64,000 nucleotides of DNA from Halpernia sp048269545 (GCF_048269545.1 NZ_JBLXIJ010000002.1:372001-436000); one strand, 5' to 3'. Shown: positions 14,905-24,074, counted from the first letter of the stretch. The notes: generated from the letters alone by a model not told the origin. Translations and numbers: made by a program.

Positions 14905-17628
14905 TTAGAAACTTAATACGCGAACATCAATCCTTCTATTTTGCGCTTTGCATTCATCTGTATCATTTTCAGGACAAACAGGAAATTGAGAACCAAAACC
15001 TTCAGCTTCTATTCTATCCGCAGCAACTCCTAACTTTGTTAATTCTAACTTTACAGTAGATGCACGTAAATTAGATAGAGTTTTATTGATTTCTTCAGAA
15101 CCAGTATTATCTGTATAACCTCCCAATTTTAATTTTAAAGTTGGATAAGCGTTCATGAGTTTAGCAAGATTTTCTAATTGCAATTGTGAACCATCTTTTA
15201 AAGTATTTTCACCAGATTTAAAAAATAAATTTTGAATTGTAAACCAATGGTCTTTTTCTAAAAGACTCTCATCTCTCATTTTAATATCTTCAGCAAACAG
15301 TGCCAATTCGCTATTCTCACCAACATTTATAGTTTCATTGTTTGGCAATTTATAATCCATCATCGAACCTAAATCATAAACATAATCTCCGTCTGCATTT
15401 AATTTTCCTAAGTTTTTTACTTCATTAGAATTTGCAGTTGTAACTGGAGATGCATATAAAGCTTCCATTTTTTGCAAATTCTCTATTTTGTCATGTCTTT
15501 CTTTTTTAATAGAATCACCATGAACTTTCAATAAAGAAGGTGCAATTACTAAAGAAACGATTGACATTAATTTAATTAAAATATTCATTGATGGACCAGA
15601 AGTATCTTTAAATGGATCTCCTACAGTATCTCCAGTTACAGATGCTTTATGCGGTTCTGAACCTTTGTAATGAATTTCACCTTTAATATCTGCTCCTTTT
15701 TCAAAAGATTTTTTCGCGTTATCCCAAGCTCCTCCTGCATTATTTTGGAAAATTCCCATCAAAACGCCACTCACAGTTGCGCCCGCTAAAAACCCTCCTA
15801 AAACTTCAGGTCCGAAAATAAAACCAACAATAATTGGAGAAATAATAGTAATTGCGCCTGGTAAAAGCATCTTTTTAATTGAAGCATCTGTAGAAATTGC
15901 TACACATTTTTCATATTCGGGTTTTCCAGTTCCTTCTAAAATTCCAGGAATTTCTCTAAATTGTCTTCTTACTTCTTCTACCATTGCCATCGCAGCTTGT
16001 CCAACTGCACGTATTGCTAAAGAAGAAAATATAAATGGAATCATTGCTCCAACGAATAAACCAGCCAAAACATCGGCTCTATAAATATCAATGCTATCAA
16101 TTCCTGCAATACCAACAAAAGCAGCAAACAAAGCCAAAGCTGTTAATGCAGCAGAAGCAATAGCAAAACCTTTTCCAGTTGCAGCAGTTGTATTTCCAAC
16201 AGCATCTAAAATATCTGTTCTCTCACGAACTTCTTTTGGAAGTTCACACATTTCTGCAATTCCACCTGCATTATCTGCAATTGGTCCAAAAGCGTCTATT
16301 GCTAATTGCATTGCAGTTGTTGCCATCATTCCAGCTGCTGCAATTGCAACTCCGTAAAGTCCAGCAAAATAATAAGAACCTAAAATTCCACCTGCTAAAA
16401 CTAAAATCGGTAAAAATGTAGATTCCATTCCTACAGCTAAACCACCGATGATATTGGTTGCATGACCAGTTGAGGATTGATCTACAATACTTTGAACAGG
16501 TCTTTTTCCCATTGCCGTATAAAACTCTGTAATCACACTCATTAAAGTTCCTACAATTAATCCAACGATGATTGCACCAAAAACGCCCATTCTTGTAAAT
16601 TCATGTCCACGTAACACCATGTGTTCTGGTAATAAATAACTAACTAAAAAGAAAGATGCAAAAGCGGTAATTACAATACTTCCCCAATTTCCAAGGTTCA
16701 AAGCGTTCTGAACTTTTTGTGTACTTAAACCAACACTATCAGAAATTTTAACGAAAAATGTTCCAAAAATTGAAAATATAATTCCTGTTCCAGCAATTAA
16801 CATTGGTAATAAAATTGGAGCAAAACCACCAAAATTATCCATTGAAATTGTTTCTCTTCCTAAAACCATAGTTGCTAAAACAGTTGCAACATAAGAACCA
16901 AATAAATCGGCGCCCATTCCTGCAACGTCTCCTACGTTATCTCCTACGTTATCTGCAATTGTAGCTGGATTTCTGGGATCATCTTCTGGAATTCCAGCTT
17001 CTACTTTTCCAACTAAATCTGCACCTACATCGGCTGCTTTTGTATAAATTCCACCACCTACTCTTGCGAAAAGTGCGATAGATTCTGCCCCTAAAGAAAA
17101 TCCTGTAAGAATTTCAATGGTTTTTTCCATTTCATGAGAACTTACTAAAGCATCTGGAGCGAAAATTTGTTTAATAATAATAAATAGTGAACCCAAACCT
17201 AAAACCGCTAAACCTGCAACTCCCATTCCCATTACAGTTCCACCAGTAAATGAAACTTTCAATGCTTTAGATAAAGAAGTTTTTGCAGCTTGTGTTGTTC
17301 TAACATTAGATTTTGTTGCGATTTTCATCCCAATAAATCCTGCAGTTGCAGAAAATATTCCACCAACAATAAAAGAAATTGCGATACTCCAATGTGAATT
17401 TTCATTAGAATATCCCATTATAGATAAAAGAATTGCAACAATTACAACAAAGTAACTTAAAACTTTATACTCAGATTTTAAGAAAGCCATTGCTCCATCT
17501 GCAATATGGCCACTGATTTCTTTCATTTTTCCGTCTCCGGCGTCTTGTTTGGTTACCCAATTGCTTTGGATAAAAGTAAAAATCAGAGCAATAATACCGA
17601 AAACCGGCACCAAATAAAATAAATTCAT
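14905..17628 (-). CDS. hppA: Membrane ion-pumping pyrophosphatase fused to a C-terminal OmpA domain
   Basis: Hydrolyses cytosolic pyrophosphate to pump H+ or Na+ out across the inner membrane. Residues 1 to about 703 are a full multi-helix pump with the substrate motif DNVGDNVGDVAG (226-237), GGGIYTKAADVGADLVGKVE (191-210) and GNTTAATGKG (478-487). Ala482 in GNTTA is the residue tied to K+ dependence. A linker (about 704-795) leads to an OmpA/MotB-like peptidoglycan-binding domain (about 797-906: FKSGENTL, GYTDNTGSEEINKTLSNLRA, AEGFG, QNRRIDVRV). Usual pumps end near 700-800 aa; this one is 907. Both pump termini face the periplasm in known structures, so the extra domain could reach the cell wall. 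Confidence 0.93.
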   Translation of the reverse strand: MNLFYLVPVFGIIALIFTFIQSNWVTKQDAGDGKMKEISGHIADGAMAFLKSEYKVLSYFVVIVAILLSIMGYSNENSHWSIAISFIVGGIFSATAGFIGMKIATKSNVRTTQAAKTSLSKALKVSFTGGTVMGMGVAGLAVLGLGSLFIIIKQIFAPDALVSSHEMEKTIEILTGFSLGAESIALFARVGGGIYTKAADVGADLVGKVEAGIPEDDPRNPATIADNVGDNVGDVAGMGADLFGSYVATVLATMVLGRETISMDNFGGFAPILLPMLIAGTGIIFSIFGTFFVKISDSVGLSTQKVQNALNLGNWGSIVITAFASFFLVSYLLPEHMVLRGHEFTRMGVFGAIIVGLIVGTLMSVITEFYTAMGKRPVQSIVDQSSTGHATNIIGGLAVGMESTFLPILVLAGGILGSYYFAGLYGVAIAAAGMMATTAMQLAIDAFGPIADNAGGIAEMCELPKEVRERTDILDAVGNTTAATGKGFAIASAALTALALFAAFVGIAGIDSIDIYRADVLAGLFVGAMIPFIFSSLAIRAVGQAAMAMVEEVRRQFREIPGILEGTGKPEYEKCVAISTDASIKKMLLPGAITIISPIIVGFIFGPEVLGGFLAGATVSGVLMGIFQNNAGGAWDNAKKSFEKGADIKGEIHYKGSEPHKASVTGDTVGDPFKDTSGPSMNILIKLMSIVSLVIAPSLLKVHGDSIKKERHDKIENLQKMEALYASPVTTANSNEVKNLGKLNADGDYVYDLGSMMDYKLPNNETINVGENSELALFAEDIKMRDESLLEKDHWFTIQNLFFKSGENTLKDGSQLQLENLAKLMNAYPTLKLKLGGYTDNTGSEEINKTLSNLRASTVKLELTKLGVAADRIEAEGFGSQFPVCPENDTDECKAQNRRIDVRVLSF

Positions 17629-17748
17629 AGTTAAAATAATTTTTTTGTTAAAGAGACGTTAAATATAGAAAATTATCTGATATAAAAGCTTTTTAATGCT
17701 ATAAAAATAATTTTTTATTAGAATATTTTATAAAAAAATTGTAAAATC

Positions 17749-18360
17749 TTATCCACCAAATTTATCTGCATAGTCTTTCTGTGATGCCACAATTACTTCT
17801 TTTGCATGATCTACTCCATAAACCAAATCAATTCTACATTTTGATGGTTCAGTTGGTAAATTTTTATATGTGAGGAAATAATGTTGTAAACGATTAATTT
17901 CTGCAGCAGGTAATTCTGAAATATCACGGAAATGTCCATAAGATTGATCTCCTACCATTACTGCAACTATTTTATCATCCGCTTCTCCTTTATCAATCAT
18001 TTTAAAACCACCTATGGGAATCGCATCCATTAAAAGATTTCCTGCATGAATGTTATGCGAACTCAAAACTAAAATATCTAAAGGATCGTGATCTCCCGAA
18101 GAAACATCTTCTGAACCACCTTCTACAGCCAATCTTTTAACTTCATCATGACAATAAGTTCTCGGAATAAAGCCGTAAAGAGCCGGAATAATATTTGAAA
18201 ATTTTTGAGGACGATCCACTTTTAAATAACCACTTTCTTTATCTACTTCATATTTTATGGTGTCTGAAGGGACAATTTCCACAAAAACAGTTACCACTTC
18301 CGGAGCATTTTCTCCAGCTGAAATTCCGTGCCACGGATGGGCTTTAAAATTTGGAATCAT
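17749..18360 (-). CDS. ppa: Soluble inorganic pyrophosphatase, family I
   Basis: Cytosolic Mg-dependent hydrolysis of pyrophosphate to phosphate, which pulls biosynthetic reactions forward. Recognised by YGFIPRTYCHDE, the metal site SSGDHDPLDILVLS, and the later KMIDKGEADDKIVAV. 203 aa fits the family. It starts 17 bp after the stop of the upstream unknown and lies about 120 bp before the membrane pyrophosphatase on the same strand. Two enzymes competing for the same substrate, one wasting and one storing the energy, are therefore neighbours. Confidence 0.96.
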   Translation of the reverse strand: MIPNFKAHPWHGISAGENAPEVVTVFVEIVPSDTIKYEVDKESGYLKVDRPQKFSNIIPALYGFIPRTYCHDEVKRLAVEGGSEDVSSGDHDPLDILVLSSHNIHAGNLLMDAIPIGGFKMIDKGEADDKIVAVMVGDQSYGHFRDISELPAAEINRLQHYFLTYKNLPTEPSKCRIDLVYGVDHAKEVIVASQKDYADKFGG

Positions 18361-18377
18361 TATTTTTAATATATTTT

Positions 18378-18887
18378 TTAGTTTAAAAGCGCAATATCTT
18401 TGCGCAAATCATTGATTGTTTCTGAAATAAAATCTGAATCTTCTACATATTTCATGAGAAAAACAGTTTTAAAATCTTTTAAATCTTGAAGGTTGTGAAC
18501 TTCTTCAAAGGTTTTATGAAGAAGTTGTAAAATATTATTTTTTGAAGTCACAATATTATTCCAAGTGTTTTGTCTTAAATAAAGTTGTTGTGAAGCATTA
18601 TAATCAAATTCTTCTTGAATATTTTTTTCTGTTAAGAAAATAAATTCACTCGGTTTTAAATTTTTATCAAATTTCATAACCAAATTTGAAGGCTTCAATC
18701 TTTCTAAAAAGAGAGTCATTCTTTCGTAAGCTTGAAGTTTATTTTCTGAATTAGATTTTAAACTTAAAAGCTGTAATTCTTTATTTTTTAGTTTTAAAAA
18801 AGTAAATACAAATTGTCTTAGCAAAACCAAAAATGGAATTGCAATAATTATTGGAAATACATATGGAAAAAAAGCGTCAAAATTCAT
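18378..18887 (-). CDS. Membrane-anchored conserved protein (DUF7935-like)
   Basis: 169 aa with one N-terminal transmembrane segment (about residues 9-33, VFPIIIAIPFLVLLRQFVF), then a charged helical cytosolic part with SENKLQAYERMTLFLERLKP. This form is widespread in Flavobacteriia and I believe it is the DUF7935 group; its function is unknown. The start overlaps the upstream FemAB-like gene by 4 bp (ATGA type), so translation is probably coupled. It is part of a minus-strand run radC, FemAB-like, this gene, ppa. Confidence 0.7.
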   Translation of the reverse strand: MNFDAFFPYVFPIIIAIPFLVLLRQFVFTFLKLKNKELQLLSLKSNSENKLQAYERMTLFLERLKPSNLVMKFDKNLKPSEFIFLTEKNIQEEFDYNASQQLYLRQNTWNNIVTSKNNILQLLHKTFEEVHNLQDLKDFKTVFLMKYVEDSDFISETINDLRKDIALLN

Positions 18888-19813
18888 ATAAAAATTGAGG
18901 GTGCAAATTTAGTGATAATTCTGAAGTTCTTCAATAAAATTTTTAATAAAGACCTTTTTGAGTTCTTCAAAATTGCATATTTATAAGAAATTGCTCCAAA
19001 TCTATCATTAAATTTCGCCACATTTTCTATATCACTTCCCACAAAATCAAAATTTTTATCTTTAATAAATTCTTGCAAACAATTATCAATCATTATAGAA
19101 GGTAGATTTTTATTTGATAACAATTGAGCGTTAATAAATAAACTCAGATAATAGGTTTTCTTTCCTTCATATAAATAAACTAAAGATTGCGTTTTTTCTT
19201 TAAAATTTAAAATTCTACATTGTCCAATTTTTGAATTTAAAAGTTTCTGAATGATTTTATAATAATCTTCTTTAATTTTCTGATTTTTAGCACCTAAAAT
19301 ATTATTCAAAAAAAAAGATTTAATTTCATTTCTTTTATTTTTTAAAATTGAAATATTTCCATCTAAATCACCAATAATTCTTACATTTCTTCTACGATGA
19401 ACACTGTATTTCTTTTTAATATTTTGATACAAATTTTTTTCTAAAAAGTAAGAAGTTTTCGTTTCAACTGGCTGATTAAATTGATTATTCTTATTAAATG
19501 AATAAATTAAAACTAAAAAATTATTTTGCAAATAGTGATAAAAAAGAGAATTGATTTCCGGATTATCAATCTCTGAAAAAACGCCCAATTGCTGACAAAT
19601 TTTTGGCATTAAAATAAAAGTAAAACCTAATTTCCGTACAAACGAAACTGGCATTATCGCTTCATAATCATTATAAACTAAAAGAAACCATTGTTTATTA
19701 GAAACAATATCTAAAAATTGTCGTTCCGCATAATCAGAATTTTGGCAGGAATTTTCTAAACATTTATTATATTTATTAAAATCTATTTCTTTGTATTTCA
19801 ATATTTTAATCAT
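18884..19813 (-). CDS. FemAB/GNAT-like acyltransferase family protein
   Basis: 309 aa. The pattern of an N-terminal aromatic segment (DYAERQFLDIVSNKQWFLLV), a central IMPVSFVRKLGFTFILMPKICQQLGVF stretch (given in part: VRKLGFTFILMPKICQQLGV), and a C-terminal second fold (CRILNFKEKTQSLVYLYEG, NFDFVGSDIENVAKFNDRFGA) resembles the FemAB-type duplicated GNAT proteins seen in Bacteroidota. Such proteins add amino acids or acyl groups to cell-wall or lipid precursors; the substrate here is unknown. It overlaps radC and the downstream gene by 4 bp each, so the three are translationally coupled. Assignment rests on overall pattern, not on a catalytic motif. Confidence 0.6.
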   Translation of the reverse strand: MIKILKYKEIDFNKYNKCLENSCQNSDYAERQFLDIVSNKQWFLLVYNDYEAIMPVSFVRKLGFTFILMPKICQQLGVFSEIDNPEINSLFYHYLQNNFLVLIYSFNKNNQFNQPVETKTSYFLEKNLYQNIKKKYSVHRRRNVRIIGDLDGNISILKNKRNEIKSFFLNNILGAKNQKIKEDYYKIIQKLLNSKIGQCRILNFKEKTQSLVYLYEGKKTYYLSLFINAQLLSNKNLPSIMIDNCLQEFIKDKNFDFVGSDIENVAKFNDRFGAISYKYAILKNSKRSLLKILLKNFRIITKFAPSIFI

Positions 19814-20487
19814 AATAAATTTTCATCTGCAAAACTGAAATAAGTACTTTGAGTAATTATAAGATGATCTAAAAGCTGAATATTTAAAATTTTCCCTGCT
19901 TCAGAAATCTGTTTTGTAATTTTCATATCTGCTTCAGAAGGTTTTAAATTTCCTGAAGGATGATTGTGCGCAACCATAATTCCGGTGCAGGAAAACTCAA
20001 AAGCTTTTCTAAATAAAACACGAACATCTACTAAAGAATAATTTATTCCACCAGTAGACAATTGAGATTTTCCTAAAATTTTATTTTTTTGATTCAGAAA
20101 AATCACCCAAAATTCTTCCGTTGACAAATCTGCTAAAAACGGATGAAACACTTTAAAAGCATCATTGCTTGTAGAAATTTGAACTTTTTCTGGCACTTCC
20201 TGCGCAGATTTTCTTCTACCAATTTCCAAAGCAGCAGAAATTGAAATGGCTTTTGCTTCGCCAATTCCTTTAAATTTCATTAAGTCTTGCAAGTTTAATA
20301 AACTCAAATTATGCCAATTATTTCCGACTGATTCTAAAATTCTTCTTCCCAATTCCACTGCAGTTTCATTGCGACTTCCGCTGCTCATAATTATCGCTAA
20401 AAGTTCAGAATCTGAAAGCGCACTTTTCCCTTTCAAAAGAAATTTTTCTCTTGGTCGGTCGTCTTCGGCAAGGAATTTTATTGACAT
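19810..20487 (-). CDS. radC: RadC family JAB-domain protein
   Basis: 225 aa. The N-terminal helix-hairpin-helix part (LMKFKGIGEAKAISISAALE, about 60-80) is followed by an MPN+/JAB metalloprotease-like domain with the full zinc motif H-x-H-x10-D in AHNHPSGNLKPSEAD. The family was once linked to DNA repair, but its real role is uncertain. It heads the run of four minus-strand genes and overlaps the next by 4 bp. Length and motifs are complete, so this is the ordinary chromosomal copy rather than an anti-restriction phage type. Confidence 0.93.
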   Translation of the reverse strand: MSIKFLAEDDRPREKFLLKGKSALSDSELLAIIMSSGSRNETAVELGRRILESVGNNWHNLSLLNLQDLMKFKGIGEAKAISISAALEIGRRKSAQEVPEKVQISTSNDAFKVFHPFLADLSTEEFWVIFLNQKNKILGKSQLSTGGINYSLVDVRVLFRKAFEFSCTGIMVAHNHPSGNLKPSEADMKITKQISEAGKILNIQLLDHLIITQSTYFSFADENLL

Positions 20488-20572
20488 TTTTTAATTTGAA
20501 AATGCGTTACTGTGCTAATTTGAAAATTATACTTATTATTATTTTAGATCTTAGTTTTTCCACTAATTTTCT

Positions 20573-21241
20573 CTAATTCACAATCAAACCATCTTTCATT
20601 ATCAATTTCCGATCAGTAATATCTGCTAATTTTAAATTATGAGTTACAATCACAAAAGTTTGGTTGTATTTATCTCGCAAATCAAAAAATAATTGATGTA
20701 AATCATCTGCATTTTTAGAGTCCAAATTTCCTGAAGGTTCATCGGCGTAAATTATTTTTGGAGAATTTATTAAAGCTCTTGCAACTGAAACTCTTTGTGC
20801 TTCACCGCCAGAAAGTTCGTTTGGTTTGTGATGCAATCTATCTGTTAATCGCAAATCATCGAATAAAGAATACGCTTTATCCATAGATTCCTTCTCATTT
20901 TTCCCTGAAATTTTAGTAGGAAGAAGCACATTTTCTAAAGCTGTAAATTCTGGTAATAATTGATGAGATTGGAAGACAAAACCAATTTTCTCATTACGAA
21001 ATTTAGACAATTGTCTGTCATTCATATTAATGAAAGATTCGCCATCAATTGTAATTTCGGTGCCATATTTTTTAGTATTAGTTGGTGCATCTAAAGTTCC
21101 TAAAATATGCAAAAGTGTAGATTTTCCTGCGCCAGATTCGCCCACAATAGAAATTACTTCACCTTCTTTTATATGAACTTCCACGCCTTTTAAGACTTCA
21201 AGATTACCGTAAGATTTGTGGATGTTTTTTGCTTTTATCAT
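20573..21241 (-). CDS. lolD: ABC transporter ATP-binding protein, LolD/MacB type
   Basis: 222-aa ATPase with Walker A GESGAGKST, signature LSGGEAQR, Walker B KIIYADEPSG, and H-loop VTHNLKLAD. LolD-type ATPases pair with LolC/E permeases to extract lipoproteins from the inner membrane. No permease is adjacent; a LolC/E-like permease lies at 57198-58403, about 36 kb away, and could be the partner. A perfect -7 box ends 5 nt before the start codon, so the mRNA should be almost leaderless. MacB/FtsE-like roles cannot be excluded. Confidence 0.85.
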   Translation of the reverse strand: MIKAKNIHKSYGNLEVLKGVEVHIKEGEVISIVGESGAGKSTLLHILGTLDAPTNTKKYGTEITIDGESFINMNDRQLSKFRNEKIGFVFQSHQLLPEFTALENVLLPTKISGKNEKESMDKAYSLFDDLRLTDRLHHKPNELSGGEAQRVSVARALINSPKIIYADEPSGNLDSKNADDLHQLFFDLRDKYNQTFVIVTHNLKLADITDRKLIMKDGLIVN

Positions 21242-21246
21242 AAGGT

Positions 21247-21254
21247 CAAAAATA
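21247..21254 (-). promoter_or_regulatory. -7 box of lolD (leaderless type)
   Basis: On the minus strand this reads TATTTTTG, a perfect TAnnTTTG, only 5 nt before the ATG. Confidence 0.55.
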
Positions 21255-21293
21255 GGGATTTGATTTTAATTTTTGATAATTATTAAACAAAAA

Positions 21294-21324
21294 AAATCCT
21301 TTCAAATTATTTTTGAAAGGATTT
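21294..21324 (-). terminator. Terminator of the pdhC transcript
   Basis: AAATCCTTTCAAA and TTTGAAAGGATTT form a 13-bp perfect stem with a short loop, and the minus strand continues into a T run (21286-21296). It lies about 23 bp after the pdhC stop. Confidence 0.85.
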
Positions 21325-21346
21325 AATATATTTTAATTAGAAAATA

Positions 21347-22984
21347 TTAAAGTAATAAAGTCAAAGGGTTTTCTAAATAAGTTTTTAAAGTTTGTAAGAA
21401 TTGTGCTCCAGTTGCGCCATCTACAACTCTGTGATCACAAGCTAAAGATAATTTCATTGTATTTCCAACAACGATTTGTCCGTCTTTAACAATTGGTTTT
21501 TCCACAATTGCACCGACTGATAAAATTGCAGAGTTCGGTTGATTAATGATTGACGTAAAAGTTTCAATTCCAAACATTCCAAGATTTGAAACGGAGAAAG
21601 TTGAACCTTCCATTTCATTGGCTTTCAAACCTTTGGATTTTGCTCTTCCCGCCATATCTTTTACTGCCGCAGAAATCTGGGTATAATTCATAAAATCGGT
21701 ATTTTTCAAAACAGGAACAACCAAACCATCTGGAATTGCAACTGCAACTCCTACATTTATATCGCCGTGATGAATAATTTTATCAGCTTTCCAAGTAGAA
21801 TTTACTTGTGGATGTTTTCTCAAAGCCATTGCAGTTGCTTTAATAATCATATCATTAAAAGAAATTTTGGTATCTGGTAAAGAATTAATTTCTTTTCTGG
21901 CTACAATCGCTTTATCCATGTTGATTTCAACAATTAAATAATAATGCGGTGCAGTAAATTTACTTTCAGATAAACGTTTTGCAATAATATTTCGAACTTG
22001 GGAATTTGGCGTTTCCGTAGTTTCTCCAGCAACGAAATTTGTTGGAATTTGAACTGGTGCTGCTTTTGCAGAAACTGTTTCAGAGCTTTGTTTTGCTTCT
22101 ACTTTTGCCGTCGGTTGATAATTTTCAATATCTTTTTTTACAATTCTTCCATTATCACCGCTTCCTTTTAAAGAATGAAAATCAATTCCTTTATCTTCTG
22201 CCATTTTTTTAGCTAAAGGAGAAATTGCAACACGATCCGTAGAATTTTGATTTGTAACAGAAGTTTCTTGCGAAACAGTCGGTTTTTCTTTTTCTTCTAC
22301 TTTTTCAGTATTTTCTTTCGGTTTTTCTGCGGCTTTTTTTGGAGCAGAACCACCGGAAATAATTCCGGAAACATCTGTTCCTTCAGGTCCAATAATCGCT
22401 AAAACTGTATCAACTGGTGCTGCTTCATTTTCTTCTACACTTCTGTATAGAAGAATTCCTTCAAATTCTGACTCAAAATCTTGAACAGCTTTGTCGGTTT
22501 CAATTTCAGCAATAATATCACCTTCTTTTACTTTGTCTCCAACATTTTTATGCCATTTCGCTACTTTTCCTTCCGTCATAGTATCAGAAAGTCGCGGCAT
22601 ATTGATAACTTCTACTCCTTCTGGAATTTCAGCAGATTCGGTAAAATTTGATTCTTCAACTTTTTCATCAGATTTACTTTCTTCCGTTTTATCTTCAGAT
22701 TTTTTTTCTTTAGAATTTCCTTCTTTTAAAGCAGAAATATCTTCTCCTTCTTTACCAATAATTGCTAAAACGGAATCAACTGGAGCTGCACCATTCTCTT
22801 CGACACCAACATATAAAAGTGTTCCATCAAATTCTGATTCAAAATCCTGAACGGCTTTATCTGTTTCTATTTCGGCTAAAATATCACCTTCCTTTACAGA
22901 ATCTCCTACTTTTTTATGCCATTTTGCCACTTTACCTTCAGACATTGTATCAGAAAGTCGCGGCATTGTAATTACTTCAGCCAT
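21347..22984 (-). CDS. pdhC: Pyruvate dehydrogenase E2, dihydrolipoamide acetyltransferase
   Basis: Core of the pyruvate dehydrogenase complex (cytosol), which transfers acetyl from lipoamide to CoA. Two N-terminal lipoyl domains carry ETDKA motifs with lipoylated Lys43 and Lys165. A Glu/Lys/Ser-rich linker separates them, then comes the peripheral-subunit-binding domain (about 253-290, ISPLAKKMAEDKGIDFHSLK). The C-terminal catalytic domain ends with the active-site DHRVVDG. The two lipoyl domains are near duplicates, also at DNA level. It follows pdhA by 88 bp on the same strand. No E1 beta or E3 gene is in the window. Confidence 0.96.
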   Translation of the reverse strand: MAEVITMPRLSDTMSEGKVAKWHKKVGDSVKEGDILAEIETDKAVQDFESEFDGTLLYVGVEENGAAPVDSVLAIIGKEGEDISALKEGNSKEKKSEDKTEESKSDEKVEESNFTESAEIPEGVEVINMPRLSDTMTEGKVAKWHKNVGDKVKEGDIIAEIETDKAVQDFESEFEGILLYRSVEENEAAPVDTVLAIIGPEGTDVSGIISGGSAPKKAAEKPKENTEKVEEKEKPTVSQETSVTNQNSTDRVAISPLAKKMAEDKGIDFHSLKGSGDNGRIVKKDIENYQPTAKVEAKQSSETVSAKAAPVQIPTNFVAGETTETPNSQVRNIIAKRLSESKFTAPHYYLIVEINMDKAIVARKEINSLPDTKISFNDMIIKATAMALRKHPQVNSTWKADKIIHHGDINVGVAVAIPDGLVVPVLKNTDFMNYTQISAAVKDMAGRAKSKGLKANEMEGSTFSVSNLGMFGIETFTSIINQPNSAILSVGAIVEKPIVKDGQIVVGNTMKLSLACDHRVVDGATGAQFLQTLKTYLENPLTLLL

Positions 22985-23015
22985 TGTTTTTTATGTGATA
23001 ATGAGTTAATGTAAC

Positions 23016-23061
23016 AATGTGCAAATTAAATTTTCGAAAATATTTTTCAAATTTGCACATT
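23016..23061. repeat. Inverted repeat between pdhA and pdhC
   Basis: AATGTGCAAATT (23016-23027) and AATTTGCACATT (23050-23061) are exact complements, 22 nt apart, with a smaller ATTTTCGAAAAT palindrome inside. It can form a long hairpin in the pdhA-pdhC mRNA without a T run, so it looks more like a stabiliser, processing site or operator than a terminator. Confidence 0.6.
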
Positions 23062-23072
23062 ATCAATTTATT

Positions 23073-24074
23073 TTAATTTTCTAATTGGTCTAAAAATGGA
23101 TAATTTTCTTCTGAATATACGTACTCATAAACTTTATCTTTTGTTGGATATGGAGAATTTTCCATAAACTCCACACATTCATCTACAAAGTCACGTGATT
23201 TATTTTCAATATTTTCTAACTCTTCATGAGTTGCCCAATTATTTTCTAAAATTCTTTGTTTTACTAGTTCAATTGGATCATGGTTTTTTTGCATTGCCAC
23301 TTCTTCTTTAGTTCTATAAGGTTCTGCATCAGACATTGAATGTCCTCTGTAACGGTAAGTTCTGGCTTCTATAAAAGTGGGACCATCTCCTCTTCTTGCT
23401 CTTTCAATTGCTTCAAAAGCAGCTTCTGCAACTTTTTCTGGATCCATTGCATCTACTGGTAAACAAGGCATTTCATATCCTAATCCTAATTTATAAATAT
23501 CTTCGTGGCTCGCTGTTCTTTTTACTGAAGTTCCCATTGCATATTGGTTATTTTCAACTACAAAAACGACTGGTAATTTCCAATTCATCGCCATATTAAA
23601 AGTTTCATGCAAAGAACCTTGTCTTGCAGCACCGTCTCCAAAAAAACAAATATTTACTCCGCCGGTTTGGAAATATTTATCTGCAAAAGCAATTCCAGCT
23701 CCTAAAGGAATTTGACCTCCTACAATTCCATGACCGCCATAAAAGCGATGTTCTCTACTAAAAATATGCATAGAACCACCCATTCCGCCAGAAGTTCCTG
23801 TTGCTTTTCCACATAATTCTGCCAAAACTCTTTTTGGATCAACTCCCATCGACATTGCGAGAACGTGACATCTGTAAGCTGTTATCATACTGTCTTTTGA
23901 CATATCCATGGCGTGGGTAAAACCTGCAGGAATTGCTTCTTGACCATTATATAAATGTAAAAATCCACGGATTTTTTGTTTCAAATAAAGAGAACGGCAT
24001 TTGTCTTCAAACCTTCTCCACATCGTCATATCTTCATACCATTTAAGGTAAACTTCTTTCGAAAATTCTTTCAT
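23073..24074 (-). CDS. pdhA: Pyruvate dehydrogenase E1 alpha subunit
   Basis: ThDP-dependent decarboxylase alpha chain, 333 aa, which decarboxylates pyruvate with the separate beta chain and passes acetyl to E2. Key motifs: MGGSMHIFSREHRFYGGHGI, the ThDP/Mg motif FFGDGAARQGSLHE followed by VENNQYAMGTS, and the regulatory-loop region TYRYRGHSMSDAEPYRT. It is the first gene of the pdhA-pdhC pair, with a promoter about 110 bp upstream. The beta subunit must be encoded elsewhere. Confidence 0.95.
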   Translation of the reverse strand: MKEFSKEVYLKWYEDMTMWRRFEDKCRSLYLKQKIRGFLHLYNGQEAIPAGFTHAMDMSKDSMITAYRCHVLAMSMGVDPKRVLAELCGKATGTSGGMGGSMHIFSREHRFYGGHGIVGGQIPLGAGIAFADKYFQTGGVNICFFGDGAARQGSLHETFNMAMNWKLPVVFVVENNQYAMGTSVKRTASHEDIYKLGLGYEMPCLPVDAMDPEKVAEAAFEAIERARRGDGPTFIEARTYRYRGHSMSDAEPYRTKEEVAMQKNHDPIELVKQRILENNWATHEELENIENKSRDFVDECVEFMENSPYPTKDKVYEYVYSEENYPFLDQLEN

